A DNA stretch of 64,000 nt from Vandiemenella viatica (GCA_031002005.1 JARYHS010008074.1:349766932-349830931); one strand, 5' to 3'; counted from the stretch's first letter, positions 1 through 12,030 are shown. Notes: generated from the sequence alone by a model not told the origin. Numbers and translations: made by a program.

Positions 1-435
1 AGAAGATCTAAAACTGCGAAATAAAAAATAGTCTCAATTGAAATCTAATCCCGACCTAAAGTGAACATGTATTCCTTACTTATATGCTAGTTACTGTGCT
101 TACAAAAATATCGCATTGTTCAGCCGACCAAAACGCTGAAGTTTGTCTTGAAATCGAACATTGCTCTCTGTAAGTTGTCTTATACATTTTATATTATCAA
201 ACTGGATAAGTCAGAGAGCTTTAATTTAGACACACATCATTTTATACATATCAAAGAATAAAGTACATTAAATTAGTAAGCGTTTTCAATGAATTGTTAC
301 ATTTAGTTTAATGAAATGAAATTTCCAAAATGAATTTTTCACGAAAGGATACTCTTTTACACCTTTGTAGCTAATTACTGACTAATCCGCACGTATTGGA
401 AAAATATCCGTGTTAAGAATAGGCTGTTGTATGAA
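1..435. other. AT-rich sequence, no gene seen
   Basis: No coding signal, repeat terminus or RNA gene is recognisable before the terminal inverted repeat at 436. Confidence 0.5.
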
Positions 436-597
436 CAGGGTGCGGCAGAAAGAATGACCCATTTTAAATTGCGCGCTATAGTTTGACACGGCTTCCTAGA
501 CAGTTGGTGTGTAGTGCAGTTGAAAGCATTGCCAGTCAGTCTGGAGCGTTGGTAGAATGCACATAGCCACTCGACTTTTCCGGCGGGAGCTGCGGCA

Positions 598-2380
598 ATG
601 GTGACGACCCGGCTATCCCTACCGGACTTGAACACGGATGGAACAACACAGACAACGACTAGACAGTTTCCACAGGACTTGAGGGTGGACCCCGACGGAA
701 TTGTAAGGATAACGCTCACGACGAATAAGCCTGCCCACGGATCAGTAGACCCCCGCGCATCGAAGAGAAGAAACCTCACCGATCACAGCGGGGAAAGTAA
801 AGCAACCGAGGAACGAACAACGCGCAAGTGGTTCGAAAGTCAGCGTGCCCGTACAACAACTTTCCAGTGCTACAGCCAGTAAGAGAAGAAAGCGAACAAG
901 AAGAAGAAGGGGACGACCGAGTACTCGGCCGCAACATTCCCATTCAAGACGCCTTATACACCACCGCAGACAAACTTCAAAAAGCAAATACCCCCAAGCA
1001 GACGACTGCTGCCGCAAGTGGAGGAAACCGACGCAAAGCGCAGCAACCAGACGCGGAAGGATTTATAAGACCCCGCCGCACGGCAAAGCCGCCACCCGCA
1101 CTAGACCCGGAGCTGGTAATGGAAACCAACAATCCATTCCAGCCCCTGCAGACAGAGGAAAAACCAACCCCGCCAGCTAAGAGATCGGCCCATATTCCAC
1201 CTATAGTGGTCCAATACGAAGAAAATTTCAAGACGTTGCACGACCAAGTGGAAGCCGACGTCAAGGACCCCTTCGCAGCCAAGTCTGCAGGAGGGGACAA
1301 AATCAAGTTTACTTTTACTACGGTGGCCGACTACTCAGCGGTCACCGAGATGCTGCAGCAAAAGGGCACCCCATACTACACATTTCCAACTGGGGCCTTA
1401 CCCCTGCTGAAAGTGGTATTCAGAGGAATACCCAGAACACTTCCAGCCAGCGATCTGAAGGAGGAGCTAAAGGGGATAGGATTCAACGTCCAGACAGTAG
1501 CTCAACTAAGGAGGCCGGGCAGCAACGTAGCAATGCCCCTTTTCCTCGCCGTCTTGCCGGACACACGAGAAAATAGAGAGATCTTCAAGTTAGAGACAAT
1601 ATGCCACCTCAAAGTAACTACAGAAAAACTCCGCTCATCACCTGGACCACCTCAATGCTATAATTGCCAGCTCTACGGGCACATGGCAATGAATTGCAAA
1701 ATGCCACCAATTTGTGTCAAGTGCGCTGGTAAACATGATTCCAACCAATGTACAGCGCAGAGAGGACGTGACACGGCGAAATGCTCCAACTGCGGTGGAA
1801 ACCACATCGCAAGCTACAAAGGATGCCAGGCGTACAAGAAAGCCCGCGATCGACAAAGAGGACTGACCGCGGAACAAGACAAAAATCTCCATCGCCGAAA
1901 GAAACCACAAGGGAGAAATCAACAGGAGATCCCGCCAACGGATGGCCAGCAAGAAGAAGAACCAAATGACATTAACAAGAAAGAAGACCCACGTCAGACT
2001 CAGAAAAACCAGAACCCCAAACGTGAGAAGAATAATAAGAAACACCCAATGTGAATGGGAGCACATACGCGGACACCTGTGCAAACCAGGTCGCCAACCA
2101 CGCCGAAACACCAAAGGCAGATAGGAAAAGTAACCTGACTGCGGATCGAGCTGAAACGGTCGGCACCCAACCTGCCCCTTCCAACCAGCCAAGTAAACAA
2201 GGAGCAGCTGATAGCCTGGTGTATGGTCTCATGGATAAATTGTCTGGAATGATGGACACCATGATGAAAATGATGCTTAACATTATAGACATGCTAAATC
2301 GCTTGCCAATGAACATACAGGCAGCAGTTACGTCAGCTCTAGCTGCAACCACCAGCACTACCCAAGAACATAATGGATAG
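598..2380 (+). pseudogene. LINE ORF1 (Gag-like, PRE_C2HC and CCHC knuckles), frameshifted
   Basis: RNA-binding chaperone of a Jockey-clade LINE, acting in the ribonucleoprotein that carries the element RNA to its target. The main frame (828-2054) has a proline- and basic-rich N-terminal part, then a PRE_C2HC-like domain at roughly residues 150-270 of that frame, then three zinc knuckles: C-x2-C-x4-H-x4-C beginning CYNCQLYGH, C-x2-C-x3-H-x4-C beginning CVKCAGKH, and C-x2-C-x3-H-x6-C beginning CSNCGGNH. The start at 598 (ATG) lies in another frame, and the C-terminal tail (2051-2380), rich in Met with a heptad-like pattern, in a third, so two frameshifts break the gene, near 830-880 and near 2045. 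Its TAG at 2378-2380 overlaps the ORF2 ATG at 2373 by eight bases, normal for this clade. Confidence 0.85.
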
Positions 2381-3240
2381 AGCTCCTCATATACATGGAA
2401 TCGCGTTTTGGCTGTGGAACGCAAACGGTATCTACAACCAGTCAACTGAGTTCAGACAGTTTATGCATGAACAGGAGTGGACATCTGCTTTGTGTCTGAG
2501 ACCCATCTGAAACCAGGCATCCGAGTAGCAATACCAAATTACCACTGCTACCGCTATGACCGACCAACAGCAGACGGTGGCGTAGCTATATATATTAAAC
2601 GGGGACTCCCACACAACGAAGTGCCTCTCCCACCAATGAACCAACTTGAAGTGGTGGGAGCCGAAGTAGCCACCGCGAATGGAAAAATCACTGTAGTATC
2701 AGCCTATCGTCCACCACGAGCGCAGTTACAAGATGAAGACATCAACAACCTGGCCAGCATAAGGGGCAGGCTGATCATAGGCGGCGATCTGAACCGTAAA
2801 CACACTGATTGGAACAGTCGAGCGTGTAACAGTTCAGGAAGATAGCTAAGGAGACTGGCAGAAAGGCTAAACATGAATGTAACTGCCCCCGAAGAGCCTA
2901 CTCACTACCCGGCGAATGGAAGACGTCCCGACGTCTTGGACATTTGCATCAGTAGAAGCATCACAGGATACCTAGCAGCCAGCACCATCAACCGGCTGTC
3001 GTCCGATCATTGTCCTGTACTCTTCGAGATAGCTGTAGGACCATGGCAGTTTGAACAGCAAACTGTTCCGGATTACAAACACGCCAACTGGGACAGATAC
3101 CGACAGATCATCACCCACGCCTTCGAAACAAGACATCACGAAAATGTGGAGGAGAGCCTGAAGTTCTTTGAAACAACCGTGAAGGTAGCATCGGGGGCCG
3201 CCATCCCTTCGAAACAAACCAACAGCTGCTTTAGAGCGTA
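2373..3240 (+). pseudogene. LINE ORF2, apurinic-type endonuclease domain only
   Basis: N-terminal endonuclease of a Jockey-type LINE, which nicks target DNA to prime reverse transcription. Seen in order: WNANG near the start, SETH (catalytic Glu), RPP, GDLNRKHTDWN and, near 3000, SSDHCPV (catalytic SDH). These are the standard APE-type motifs, so the active-site residues survive. The frame is broken by a one-base loss near 2477 (between the EQE and VDICF segments) and an in-frame TAG at about 2843. It ends around 3238, just after the endonuclease domain; no reverse transcriptase follows, because the sequence switches to a mariner-like transposase. ATG 2373 overlaps the ORF1 stop. Confidence 0.85.
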
Positions 3241-3249
3241 GTCCAACAC

Positions 3250-4068
3250 GATCAGTACGTTGGCATTCGCAAGTCTTTAACATCTCAGACGGAAGTGTGC
3301 AACGGATATTGCATCTGCATATGAAGTTCCATCAGTACAAGCTCCAAGTAGTGCAACAATTAACGCACAGAGATGAGCAGGCACGTCAAGCTTTTTGTAC
3401 ACAGCTCCTGGAGATGATCAACACTAAACCCGATTTCCATGATGTCGGACGAGGCCCATTTTCATCTATCGGGCTATGTGAACAATCAAACTTTAGATAC
3501 TGGACGCCTAGAAATCCCAACTAGATTCACGAAAAACCTCTTCATAGTGAAAATGTTATTGTGTGGTGTGGCGTGTCTGCGCAGGGTATTCTTGGTCCTT
3601 ATTTTTTTGAAAATGATACAGGTCATTGTGTCACTGTAACATCAGATCGATATGATGTTATGTTGCAAGAGTTCGTAATGCAGGAAATGCGCAGTAAAAA
3701 ATATCCATGTGCAGTCGTTGTTGGTTCCAGCAGGATGGCGAAACAGCGCACAATCAGAAGATCCATGACAGTCTTGCGCGAAATGTTTCCACCGCATCTC
3801 GTTTCTCGCTTTGGTGATTGATGTCCACTGGCCGGCCCGTTCGCCTGATTTATCGGCGTGTGATTATTATCTGTGGGGTTGCCTAAAATCCAAAGTGTAT
3901 GCGAACAGGCCAAGAACTATTCAGAAATTGAAACACAACATTCACGCCGAAATCGAGGCAATAACAGGCGACACCCTCCGTAAGGTTATGGTGAATCTGC
4001 ATGTTCGTGCCGAAGCTTGCATCGCCAACAACGGTGGACACCTGCAGGACATAATTTACAAAAAGTGA
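3250..4068 (+). pseudogene. mariner/Tc1-like transposase, N-truncated and frameshifted
   Basis: DDE/D transposase that would cut and paste the element between the 436 and 4187 ends. Recognisable blocks in order: a helix-turn-helix tail (SVQRILHLHMKFHQYKLQVV), SDEAHFHLSGYVN (first catalytic Asp), VWCGVSAQGILGPYFFENDT, WFQQDG at 3722 (second catalytic Asp), then HWPARSPDLSACDYYLWG and a C-terminal segment ending GGHLQDIIYKK with a stop at 4066. They lie in three frames, so at least three indels separate them, and about the first 60-70 residues were lost at the LINE junction. The C-terminal GGHL signature is common in insect mariner-like elements of this group. Confidence 0.85.
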
Positions 4069-4189
4069 CATGTGTAATAAATTGTATGAAGTGTTCTTCC
4101 AAACAGTACACACTAATAATGTGTAAGTGTATTTATCCATGCTTAAATAATATGTGTAAACTGGGTCATTGTTTCTGCCGCACCCTGTA

Positions 4190-5691
4190 ATAGTAATATA
4201 TGAATATCCAGTTTATGAAGTTCTCTGTGAAAAATGAAAGCTATTTTTGCAGTGTGAATTCATCTCCTTTATATAGAACACGGCATTTCGGTAAAATTAA
4301 TTAGATGGCAGCAGCTCTATAAATTTTATGAATCTAAAAATGTAGCACACGTAAATGGACAATGTTAAAAAACGAAGTCTCATGGCTATTTTTCCTCTGC
4401 AACCTATAGTTAGCTACTGTTAAGTAGAGTAGCAAACAATAATTTCAGCTGTTATTTGAGTTATGATTATGGCACATTGATCAGATTTTTTTAATTGGGT
4501 TATTTGCTCCGGTGGAAGTTCATCACATACCTATTTTTGCAATTTGCTATTAAAGTTCTTTCAGTGTTTGAAATAAATTGTTCTTTATGCCCCCCGATAA
4601 TTTGTTCCATTTCCTTACTACCCTCATTACAAAAGAAAATTTTCTCTCATGCCTGGAATCCGGAGCCACTACATGTCATGGTCGTTTTTTCCCTTCCTCA
4701 TACTGTGTTATTGACAGAGAAAAGTTTTAGAACAAAAACAGTTAAATATTGCACTGAAATTATGTTAAAAATTTAAAATCTTTCACCGAGGCTTGTAAAT
4801 GTGAACAACTTTTTTTCTTTCAAATTAGCTCTTTACTCCTCAGGCTATGGTGTTTCTGAAAAAAAAAAACCTTTACTTCAAAAACTTCACTTAGAAATAA
4901 AATAAGTAGGGGGTTCCGAACCACCTTCGTTAGGGTCCGGAAAGCAGAATACGAAGCTTTTTGAAAAGGAAAGGAATATTTTGGCAGTATTGCCGTATAT
5001 GGTGTGAAAATGGATTTTTTACTAACCGGATTTCAAATGACAACGCATCAACACTGTCCTCTTAGAAACAAGTTTATGCTTACCCTGTCCTGTAATGTGT
5101 AATATGTAACAGAAGCTGCAGTCAGTTTCCTTTACTCCTCATTTGTCGTTAATTTACGCCTAAATATACTAGTGGACTCATCCAACATAGAGAGAACAAA
5201 TGATGAATAAGATTCTTTTAGTGGACTGTAACATTTTTTGGCACGGCTGGAATTCTGAGCTCTGTCTTCATGAATTATGAGTTTAGTTTATCTTGAAATA
5301 GAAGGTAAACTTGGTTGTAAGATTAAGGTAAAAGTTATATGAATTGCTTCTGCATTAGAAATGAGAATATTGAAACGTTTTGGGTTACTAAATAACGACG
5401 CTGTGTAGTTCGTTTTTATTTAGTTGTATATTAATGTATACCACGATGCAGAGTTCAAGTTTTGGATCACTGTAAAAAAGAATACTTTTGGTGAGGAGAT
5501 TTTTGAGATAAAACTACAATCTCGTCAACTATCAAGACAGTGACTGTAATGTTCAATGTTTGTTGAAGCGATAGACTTCTACAGTCCGAAAAAGAAAAAT
5601 TCTACATGCTGAAAGTTTTTTAATTAAAAAAAATTAGTGGCCAAATGGAGCCAATACTATTAACAAGCTGAAGACGTAGGAGCGTGCTTAC
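4190..5691. other. AT-rich stretch, nothing identified
   Basis: Low-complexity A and T runs; the 93-codon open frame at 4495-4776 has no family resemblance and biased AT composition. I see no exon, TIR or SINE. Confidence 0.5.
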
Positions 5692-5877
5692 CAGGTTCCA
5701 CATAGACAGGTACCTCCACGGGCTGAGCAGCCGCGTCTCTCGCAGTGTTAGGGACGGTAGTTTGGAAGTACCGTTTCCTGCCAGCACACAGTTGAGCAAA
5801 GCGACGGCGTGGAAAATCTTAAGAGCAGCATCCCGTGCTAGTTTGTCTGAGCTCCGAAGCTTCCAACCGCGTGCCAT
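5692..5877 (-). CDS. FAR-17a/AIG1-like membrane protein, first coding exon (copy 1)
   Basis: A 62-codon exon, ATG at 5877 and donor CTG|GTAAGC at 5691, phase 0. The product starts MARGWK, has a hydrophobic stretch (residues 19-32, ALKIFHAVALLNCV) and ends WRYLSMWNL. In the AIG1/ADTRP family (integral-membrane serine/threonine hydrolases of fatty-acid esters of hydroxy fatty acids) the first transmembrane helix is followed by W-K-Y-M/L-T-x-x-N-L just before an exon boundary, and this exon has that layout. An upstream in-frame ATG at 5904 exists, but MARG matches copy 2, so 5877 is preferred. No downstream exon was found between here and the left edge. The exon is open and its donor intact. Catalytic residues lie in later exons and cannot be checked. 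Confidence 0.7.
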
Positions 5878-5928
5878 TGTGTGAGTGAATCGATAACTCG
5901 GCATTAAAAGATAAAAACAAAACTGACG

Positions 5929-5938
5929 GCAGATAAGA
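5929..5938. promoter_or_regulatory. GATA-factor-like motif upstream of AIG1-like exon 1
   Basis: GGCAGATAAG lies about 52 bases upstream of the copy 1 start codon. The identical 10-mer sits about 58 bases upstream of copy 2. GATA factors drive gut and fat-body expression in insects; binding here is inference from the motif only. Confidence 0.3.
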
Positions 5939-8164
5939 TTTTATCCCTTTGTCTTGAACAGACATATACTGAACTCTGTACCCCAAGAGATGTTAACTTG
6001 GATATATTAACAAAGAAAAACCGTTTGCATTGTCAATTATGTAGGACGATTAATCGAATGTTTATTTCTTTGTCTGTTAATTTTCAAACTGTAAACATAA
6101 AACAAATGTAGTACATAGCTGAGACACTGATATACAGTTTTCGCCTTATCTTCACGAATAATTAACAGCTATCCAAGAGTTCAGGTGCGGTGGGAAAATC
6201 GCGTAATAGATCGATTTTAAATCTCAGATTTATGTTGGTGAGTGAGAAACATCTTAACCATCTAAATGAAACGGTCCATTCTATTCAGTGTTAGACAGAA
6301 ATATGAATTTAACAGCCTATTGTTCCAGATACAACTTAGATTTATAACTTCTTTGTTCGTGTTAACTTTGTTCAAACCTGTGACCAAACTGTAGCATTTC
6401 AGTAAAAACGGTTAAAGCAAACAAGAGATTGTTTGTTCATCCGTGAATGAGAGTGAAATTGACAAGCAATTCAAATCGTAAGTATTTTTGTAGTAATTGT
6501 AAAATTAAGATGATTACAATAACGAATGGACAACAAATTTTTTAGAAACTTATCTTGGAATACTGCAGGTCACTATGGTTGACCGATTGACATGTAAATA
6601 ATGCAATGCTAATAAGTATTCTAGGCCAACGAAAGCCATACGAAAATCATGGGAACTTTCCCACTCTACTTGCTTTACGTTAGAAAGAGGGTGGTGCCAA
6701 GGGAAAGCTACCATATGACTCGAATTCTTCAACAAGTGCGACGGTTCCAAATATTAAAATATGGTGAAACTGCTGTATTCATCCAAAATTTCGAAATCTA
6801 TATTTCCCTGCTCTTTCCCGAATCTGTTCTTAACATCGGCGCCATGATAGTCTGACAGTCTGTAACAGATTTTAGACTGTATGATAATTCGAGAAATAAT
6901 GATCAGATTGCAACCAAATACTGTACACATGTGTGTGAGCTATTACCGATTCCCGAACCATCTAAGCTTTGGCGTGGCTGCTGCGGTTTTATGCATGTTT
7001 AGCTAAGTTTTGATCTCTTTTTTTTTAAACTTTGCTTTAAATAACGTTTCTCAAAACGTCACTGACAGCCTTCAAGAATATTGATTTGTTTTTTAACAGT
7101 TGAGAAAGGAAGTTGTTGATTGATCTAAATGTCTTAATTTAAGCTAATCTTAAACTTCATTGAGGTCGATAGTTGGAATTGTTAAAAATATTTACACCAC
7201 TTCATGTTAAACATCTTTTTTAATCAAGGTTTTCCACTCGGTTGAAGATGTATAGCCGTAGGTTTTTTCCCTGGATCCAGCCAGCTACAGGTGGCCAGAG
7301 TGAATCATGAGAAGAGGACTAATGTTTCGCCCGAATTCAAATCGGATTTGTTATACCCGGCGTACTTAACATATAGGAGGAAAGTTTGCGATGTAACTTT
7401 TCGTGCACTGTATGATAAGCGTTTTTTTGTTTAAGATTAATGTAATAAAGGTGCTCTACTTCAGCATGTTTAGCTTGGGTTCGAAATGCTCCTGTCAGAA
7501 TGTTGGCGTGCAGATAGTTTTATCCTCGTGTACGGCGAGTAGCCTTGTATGTTCGCAGATCATTAACGACTCTCAAATCACTCCTGGTTATCGAATTAAG
7601 ACTACTTGACATAGGACTACTATCAACAGTATATTATAAGTTTAAGGCATGAATCAACTTTCTGATGTGAAAATTACCACTCTAATTACTAAATCATATA
7701 TCATTATGCATCGTTAATTAAAATTCAGACAGTGTATTCCTAACAGAAATCTGCGCACTGGTGTGTCAAAATGATCTATACCCAAGTTACATTTTAACTA
7801 TTAGTCTCACAAATTTTTTTATTATTTTTTTTAGCAAAAAGAGGTTTAATCGATTTTTTTTAACATCAGGTTTTTAGCACTTCATCAAATTGTGGAATCT
7901 TATTCGGACAAAACAAATGTGCTCAGGAATTATTCCACTGTACGATTTTATGGAAACCAACTAAGCTACGACTCATTTTCAGTCCAAAAACAATAAAAGA
8001 TAAGACAACACAGAAAAATATTTAAAAAATATGACAGATAATTATTTAAAATATACAAAATAATTATCTGTCTTTTTAACTTGACCTTGAACTAATTTTA
8101 TAAACTTTTCACAGCTTGGGTAATGGTTGACTTGAGCAGATATATTTAAAAATATACCGTCATG
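5939..8164. other. AT-rich stretch, no gene seen
   Basis: About 2.2 kb with no convincing exon, terminus or RNA gene. Short open frames at 6550-6855 and 7403-7609 look random. Confidence 0.5.
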
Positions 8165-10383
8165 TACTGTTGCACCTCGGTACTCTGTGCCGATGAGGAA
8201 TAGGTACAATTATAAAAAGGCACAGATTTCGAATTTGAAGAGATATTTCAGAGAATAATTCAGCAAATGGAAGGAAGGCTCAAGTACAGTAGAATCAAGG
8301 TGGGAAGAGTTCAAGGAGATAATAAGAAAGGGGGAAGAAAAATTTATTCCAAGGAAGAAAATAAAGAGAAGTAGAGAACCTATGTACTATAAAGGGAAGT
8401 GAGGAGGTTAAAGAGGTTGGTAAGAAAACAACATAACAGAGTTAAGAGACAGCACGGTAGTAGGGAATATTTAAAACAACTAAACAAGGACTTAACAACA
8501 GCAAAGAAAATGGCTAAAGATGGGTTTATGAAGAGTATTGTCAGTGCAGGAGGACCATTGACTGATGCATCTAGAAATTTCTATGGCTATATCAGGAAAC
8601 TGAGGGGAAGGGAGGGTGTAGAAACACTTATAGATAAGGATGGAGAAGAAGTTACTGACGATTTGAAAAAGGCAGAGATTTTAAGTAACTGGTTGAGTGA
8701 AAGCATTAGGGACAATGAATCAGAAACAGGAGGGTCTAATTCGGAGAACGATCTTAACAACACAATTAGAAATGACGATAGTAAAAAATTTGATATCCAT
8801 CCTGAGGAAATCATGAAGGAAATAAGAAAGCTGAAAAAACATAAAGGGGCTGGTGAAGATAATATTACTACAGATATTTTAAAGATAGCCGGATGTGACA
8901 TTGTACCTTATCTTGAAATATTATTTAAATTGAGTCTGGATACTTGCTGCTTACCACAGGACTGGAAAAGTGCAATAGTAGTACCGGTACATAAAGGAGG
9001 GGCGAGAAATAGAATTGAGAATTACAGGCCAATCAGTTTGACATCAGTGGTAGGTAAATTAATGGAAAGATTGATATGAAACCACATCAGAAATATATGT
9101 GAGGAACGTAAGTGGTTTTCAAGCAGGCAACATGGGTTCAGGCAAGGAATCTCAGTTGGTTGGATATATGCAAGATATTTCAGATGAAATGGACAAGCGA
9201 GGCCAAATTGATAGTGTAGCACTAGATCTGTCAAAGGCATTTGACAGAGTAAGCCATGAAATGGTAGTAAATAAGGTAAAAACAATTGGAGTGGATGAGA
9301 AAGTGATTTGCTAGGTAGAAGAATTTTTAAAAGGTAGAAAACAGAAAGTTAGGGTAGGAAATGTAGTATCAAAAGAAGTAGAAGTAAAAATTTGTGTGCC
9401 ACAGGGTAGCATATTGGGGCCATTGCTATTCATTATTCTAATGAATAATTGTGTTGATTGTTTACCATCTGAAATTAGATTGTTTGCAGATGACATAATG
9501 CTGTATAAAATAATCAAAACGATAGAGGATTGTAAACAGTTGCAGGGTGATCTGGACAGGATATCTAGTTGGGTTGGTAAACATGGGATGAAGATAAATG
9601 CAAAGAATAGTCAGCTTATTAGATACACAAATAAAAAACAAAATGTTAATTATGAATATAAGGTGGGGAAAGAATTGCTTGCTGAAGACTTGAAATGTAA
9701 ACATCTTGGCATTACTTTTGATAACAAGATTAACTGGGCTGGACACATTGGACAGGTGGTAGGAAAAGGTTTCAAAGTTCTGCACTTGTTGGAGAAAGTG
9801 ATGAGGGGATGTACGGGAGAAGTAAAGAAATTGGGTTACAAAACTTTGGTCAGACCATTGCTCGAATATGGTAGTGTAGTATGGGACCCTCATTTTACGT
9901 ATCAAATACAGGAGTTGGAGAGGGTGCAAAGAAGGGCTGCTAGATTTGTTTCTGGAAATTATCGCAGAATGCAATCAGTGACGGATATGATAAAGGAGCT
10001 GGAATGGGATTCATTGCAAGATAGGAGGAGGATGAGGAGGATCTTGTGAGTGTACAGATCATATACTGGCGATGAGGCATGGAAAGATATTGCAATAGGT
10101 ATGAAAAGTAGTGCATGGAAGGGAAAAGTTGACCATGACCACAAGCTGGCACTCGATTTCAGGCACAAGGGTGTGGGAAGATTCTCTTTTTTAGGTAAGG
10201 GTGTCAGGGATTGGAATGAGTTACCAAGAGAAATAATGAATAATTTACCGAAAACTTTGAAAGAATTTAAAGATAAAATTTGTAGAGGGCAAATGTAGGT
10301 GGGTGCAGGATAGGGGGAAGATGGGTGTGTAGGGAAATTGCCACTGGAGCCTGTGCTCCATTACAATTAAATTAAATTAAATT
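8165..10383 (+). mobile_element. 5'-truncated CR1/Jockey-group LINE
   Basis: The unit begins inside ORF2 and ends with a distinctive GTGGGTGCAGG...GGAAATTGCCAC...GTGCTCCATTACAATT tail followed by repeated AAATT units (ending about 10383), the simple-repeat 3' end of CR1/L2-like rather than poly(A) LINEs. Diverged 3' ends of the same family occur at 20186-20275, 50177-50362 and 51822-52055, and a ragged internal piece at 59510-59850. The 5' boundary near 8165 is approximate. Confidence 0.8.
8222..10298 (+). pseudogene. LINE ORF2 reverse transcriptase, broken
   Basis: Reverse transcriptase of a CR1-like LINE; the endonuclease half is missing through 5' truncation. Seen: a basic linker (8399-8560), then fingers with DWKSAIVVPVHKGG and NYRPISLTSVVGKLMERLI (about 8960-9078), VALDLSKAFDRVSHEM (9215-9260, first catalytic Asp), VPQGSILGPLLFIILMNN (9396-9450), LFADDIMLY (9480, catalytic FADD), and a thumb/C-terminal region ending LEYGSVVWDPHFTYQIQELE and RAARFVSGNYRR. 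Lesions: a frameshift near 8399, TGA at 9077-9079, a shift near 9150, a TAG near 9313, and a TGA at about 10047 before the last open stretch (10050-10298). All catalytic motifs are intact, so inactivation is by frame damage. Confidence 0.85.
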
Positions 10384-11753
10384 GATCTTTTTATTTAGCT
10401 GAATACGATACTGCCAATAAGGATGCTAGCTTGAATACGGTTGGTTTTAATGTCGTATTTTATTTATATCACGGTGTCGTATGTCGATGTTTGATGGAAT
10501 AGCGGCCTAAGATAATATAAAAAAATTGTAAGTAAACTACATTGTTCCTGAAAAACAACATGTTGATTTTGCCCAAGTCACATTGTGGTTTATATTTTAT
10601 TCAACAGAAAAATTCAGGAATGAAGTGACAACTCTATTATGAATCTCATCTACTACTCCACGATGTGAATTATACATAACTTGTTCTCTTCTAAATACCT
10701 TTAATGTTGCCTGTTTTTTGTTACTATTTTATCACAATTTATCACTCATAATTAATTAATTTGTTTTGAATACTCAAGAATTCTTTTGATTTTTAATGTG
10801 GAACAATATAATAAATTTTGATTCAACTTCAGAGATATATGTTGTATGCAAATACATTAGTATCTGTACTTCTGCTTGGCTAAAAAAATCTGGATTAGTG
10901 GCCCAAACAATTCGTCACATACGTTGAAATACTTCAACAAATACAGGCAGCCGATGAAACATAGCCATAATGCATCATTGAGAACTGTCAAGACATAAAT
11001 TTCAAGGTAGGATGTGGTAGAAGTGAGAATGGTAATGGTAACGTCCACGTAAACACTAAGCAGGGCCAGTAAGTCAGACTGCCATATTTTGACGCAGATA
11101 CCTGGAATTCGATCAGTTGTTCTCTATGTTTTTCGGATCGTATGTATGAAATTAGAAGATTAATTTTCGCGTATACAGCCGATTGCAGTAGCAAAGGGTT
11201 AATTGTCATTTAAGATATGATTATTACAGTTTAATATTAAACATGCCAATTATTTATTTTAAATAAGGAAAAGGGTACTGCTTTTCAGGAGTTGGAAATA
11301 GCCCCATATTTCTTTTCAGGACTGGATATGGCCAGTGCCGCGCACATGGCTTTTCTACATCAAAGATCTTCTCTCCGTCCAGTCAGTAGCTCTAATGACT
11401 GAACTATGCGATGAGATGGTAAGAACCCCCCCCCCCTTTTTTATAGTGGCAAATTGAAATAAAGGGAACAGACACCAGGCGACAAATTTTTATCTTGCAG
11501 TAGATATACTACATATCTGCAAGCCTTATCTATTAGTGGCTATTAATGTCATGTTGCGAGTTCACGCAGATACAATCCGTGCACAAACATGCAATGTCAA
11601 CGTTCAAATACCCCCAGATCTACGTAACTAGCACGCAAAGCTATGCTGTTCAGTATCCTTCACAAACTGGTGAGTAAACAGTAAGCCAAAAACTCAGCAA
11701 CATGCTGGGCAATGCAGTAATTACTAACAAGCTGCAAACAATAGGTTTCTTAC
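10384..11753. other. unassigned stretch with poly(C) tract
   Basis: Mostly AT-rich. A C10 run lies at about 11428. A minus-strand acceptor-like site and short hydrophobic frame near 10930-11000 were considered as an AIG1 second exon and rejected on phase. Confidence 0.45.
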
Positions 11754-11963
11754 CAGATTCCAGAATGTGAGGAACTTCCACAGTCCTATTCTCTTCGATT
11801 CTTCGGAACTTTTAGGAAAAGGCGGCAGTCTTAATCCACAGTAGACTGCGAATAAAAAATGTATCGCCGCTATAGCGTGGAATACCTTTAGAGCGTCATC
11901 ACGGAACGGCTTTAAAGCATCCAGCGCTACAAAACCACGCTGCTGCGTGCGCCCGCGAGCCAT
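11754..11963 (-). CDS. FAR-17a/AIG1-like membrane protein, first coding exon (copy 2)
   Basis: A 70-codon exon, ATG at 11963, donor CTG|GTAAGA, phase 0. The product opens MARGRTQQRG, has a helix around residues 25-45 (LKVFHAIAAIHFLFAVYCGL), a short extracellular-type loop with PPFP, and ends GLWKFLTFWNL. This is the clearest match to the AIG1/ADTRP N-terminus: helix, loop, then W-K-F-L-T-x-W-N-L at the exon edge. The start context TCCGCAATGG is identical to that of copy 3. It lies 2.0 kb downstream of copy 3 on the same strand, with only a SINE and AT-rich DNA between, which argues for alternative first exons rather than complete tandem genes. Intact as far as it goes. Confidence 0.75.
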
Positions 11964-12020
11964 TGCGGAAACTTAAATGAGTCAAGATGCTTCAGTTTGC
12001 AGATAACGCCAGCCGAAGTG

Positions 12021-12030
12021 GCAGATAAGG
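12021..12030. promoter_or_regulatory. GATA-factor-like motif upstream of copy 2
   Basis: GGCAGATAAG, the same 10-mer as at 5929-5938, about 58 bases upstream of the ATG at 11963; a second AGATAA lies at 12001. Function is inferred. Confidence 0.3.

Larger units (their letters stand above)
500..3240 (+). mobile_element. Jockey-clade LINE, 5' half only
   Basis: A non-LTR retrotransposon fragment carrying ORF1 (nucleic-acid chaperone) and the endonuclease half of ORF2. Retention of the 5' part with loss of the reverse transcriptase and poly(A) end is the reverse of normal 5' truncation, so a later deletion is inferred. The exact 5' limit is not visible; I place it between the flanking inverted repeat and the ORF1 start at 598. 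Confidence 0.8.
436..4187 (+). mobile_element. mariner/Tc1-like element with captured LINE
   Basis: The ends are 26-bp inverted repeats: CAGGGTGCGGCAGAAAGAAT... at 436-461 and its complement at 4162-4187, with one mismatch (G versus C at repeat position 17). A TA follows the right end (4188-4189), as expected for the IS630-Tc1-mariner superfamily; the left flank reads AA, one substitution from TA. Such elements are normally near 1.3 kb; this one is 3.75 kb because about 2.7 kb of a Jockey-type LINE lies between the left end and the surviving C-terminal two thirds of the transposase. The LINE lacks its 3' half and the transposase its N-terminus, so the junction at about 3240 reflects a deletion after insertion. 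It cannot move by itself. Confidence 0.85.

Noticed and set aside
2432..2644. Minus-strand open frames over the LINE endonuclease and ORF1
   Set aside because: Shadows of the plus-strand LINE genes.
4495..4776. 93-codon plus-strand open frame
   Set aside because: AT-biased, no domain, no splice or promoter support.
10857..11048. Minus-strand hydrophobic frame with a good acceptor (CTTGACAG) and donor (GTATGT), possible AIG1 second exon
   Set aside because: The open frame needs a phase-1 donor, whereas all four first exons end in phase 0, and at about 60 bases it is too short for the family's second exon.
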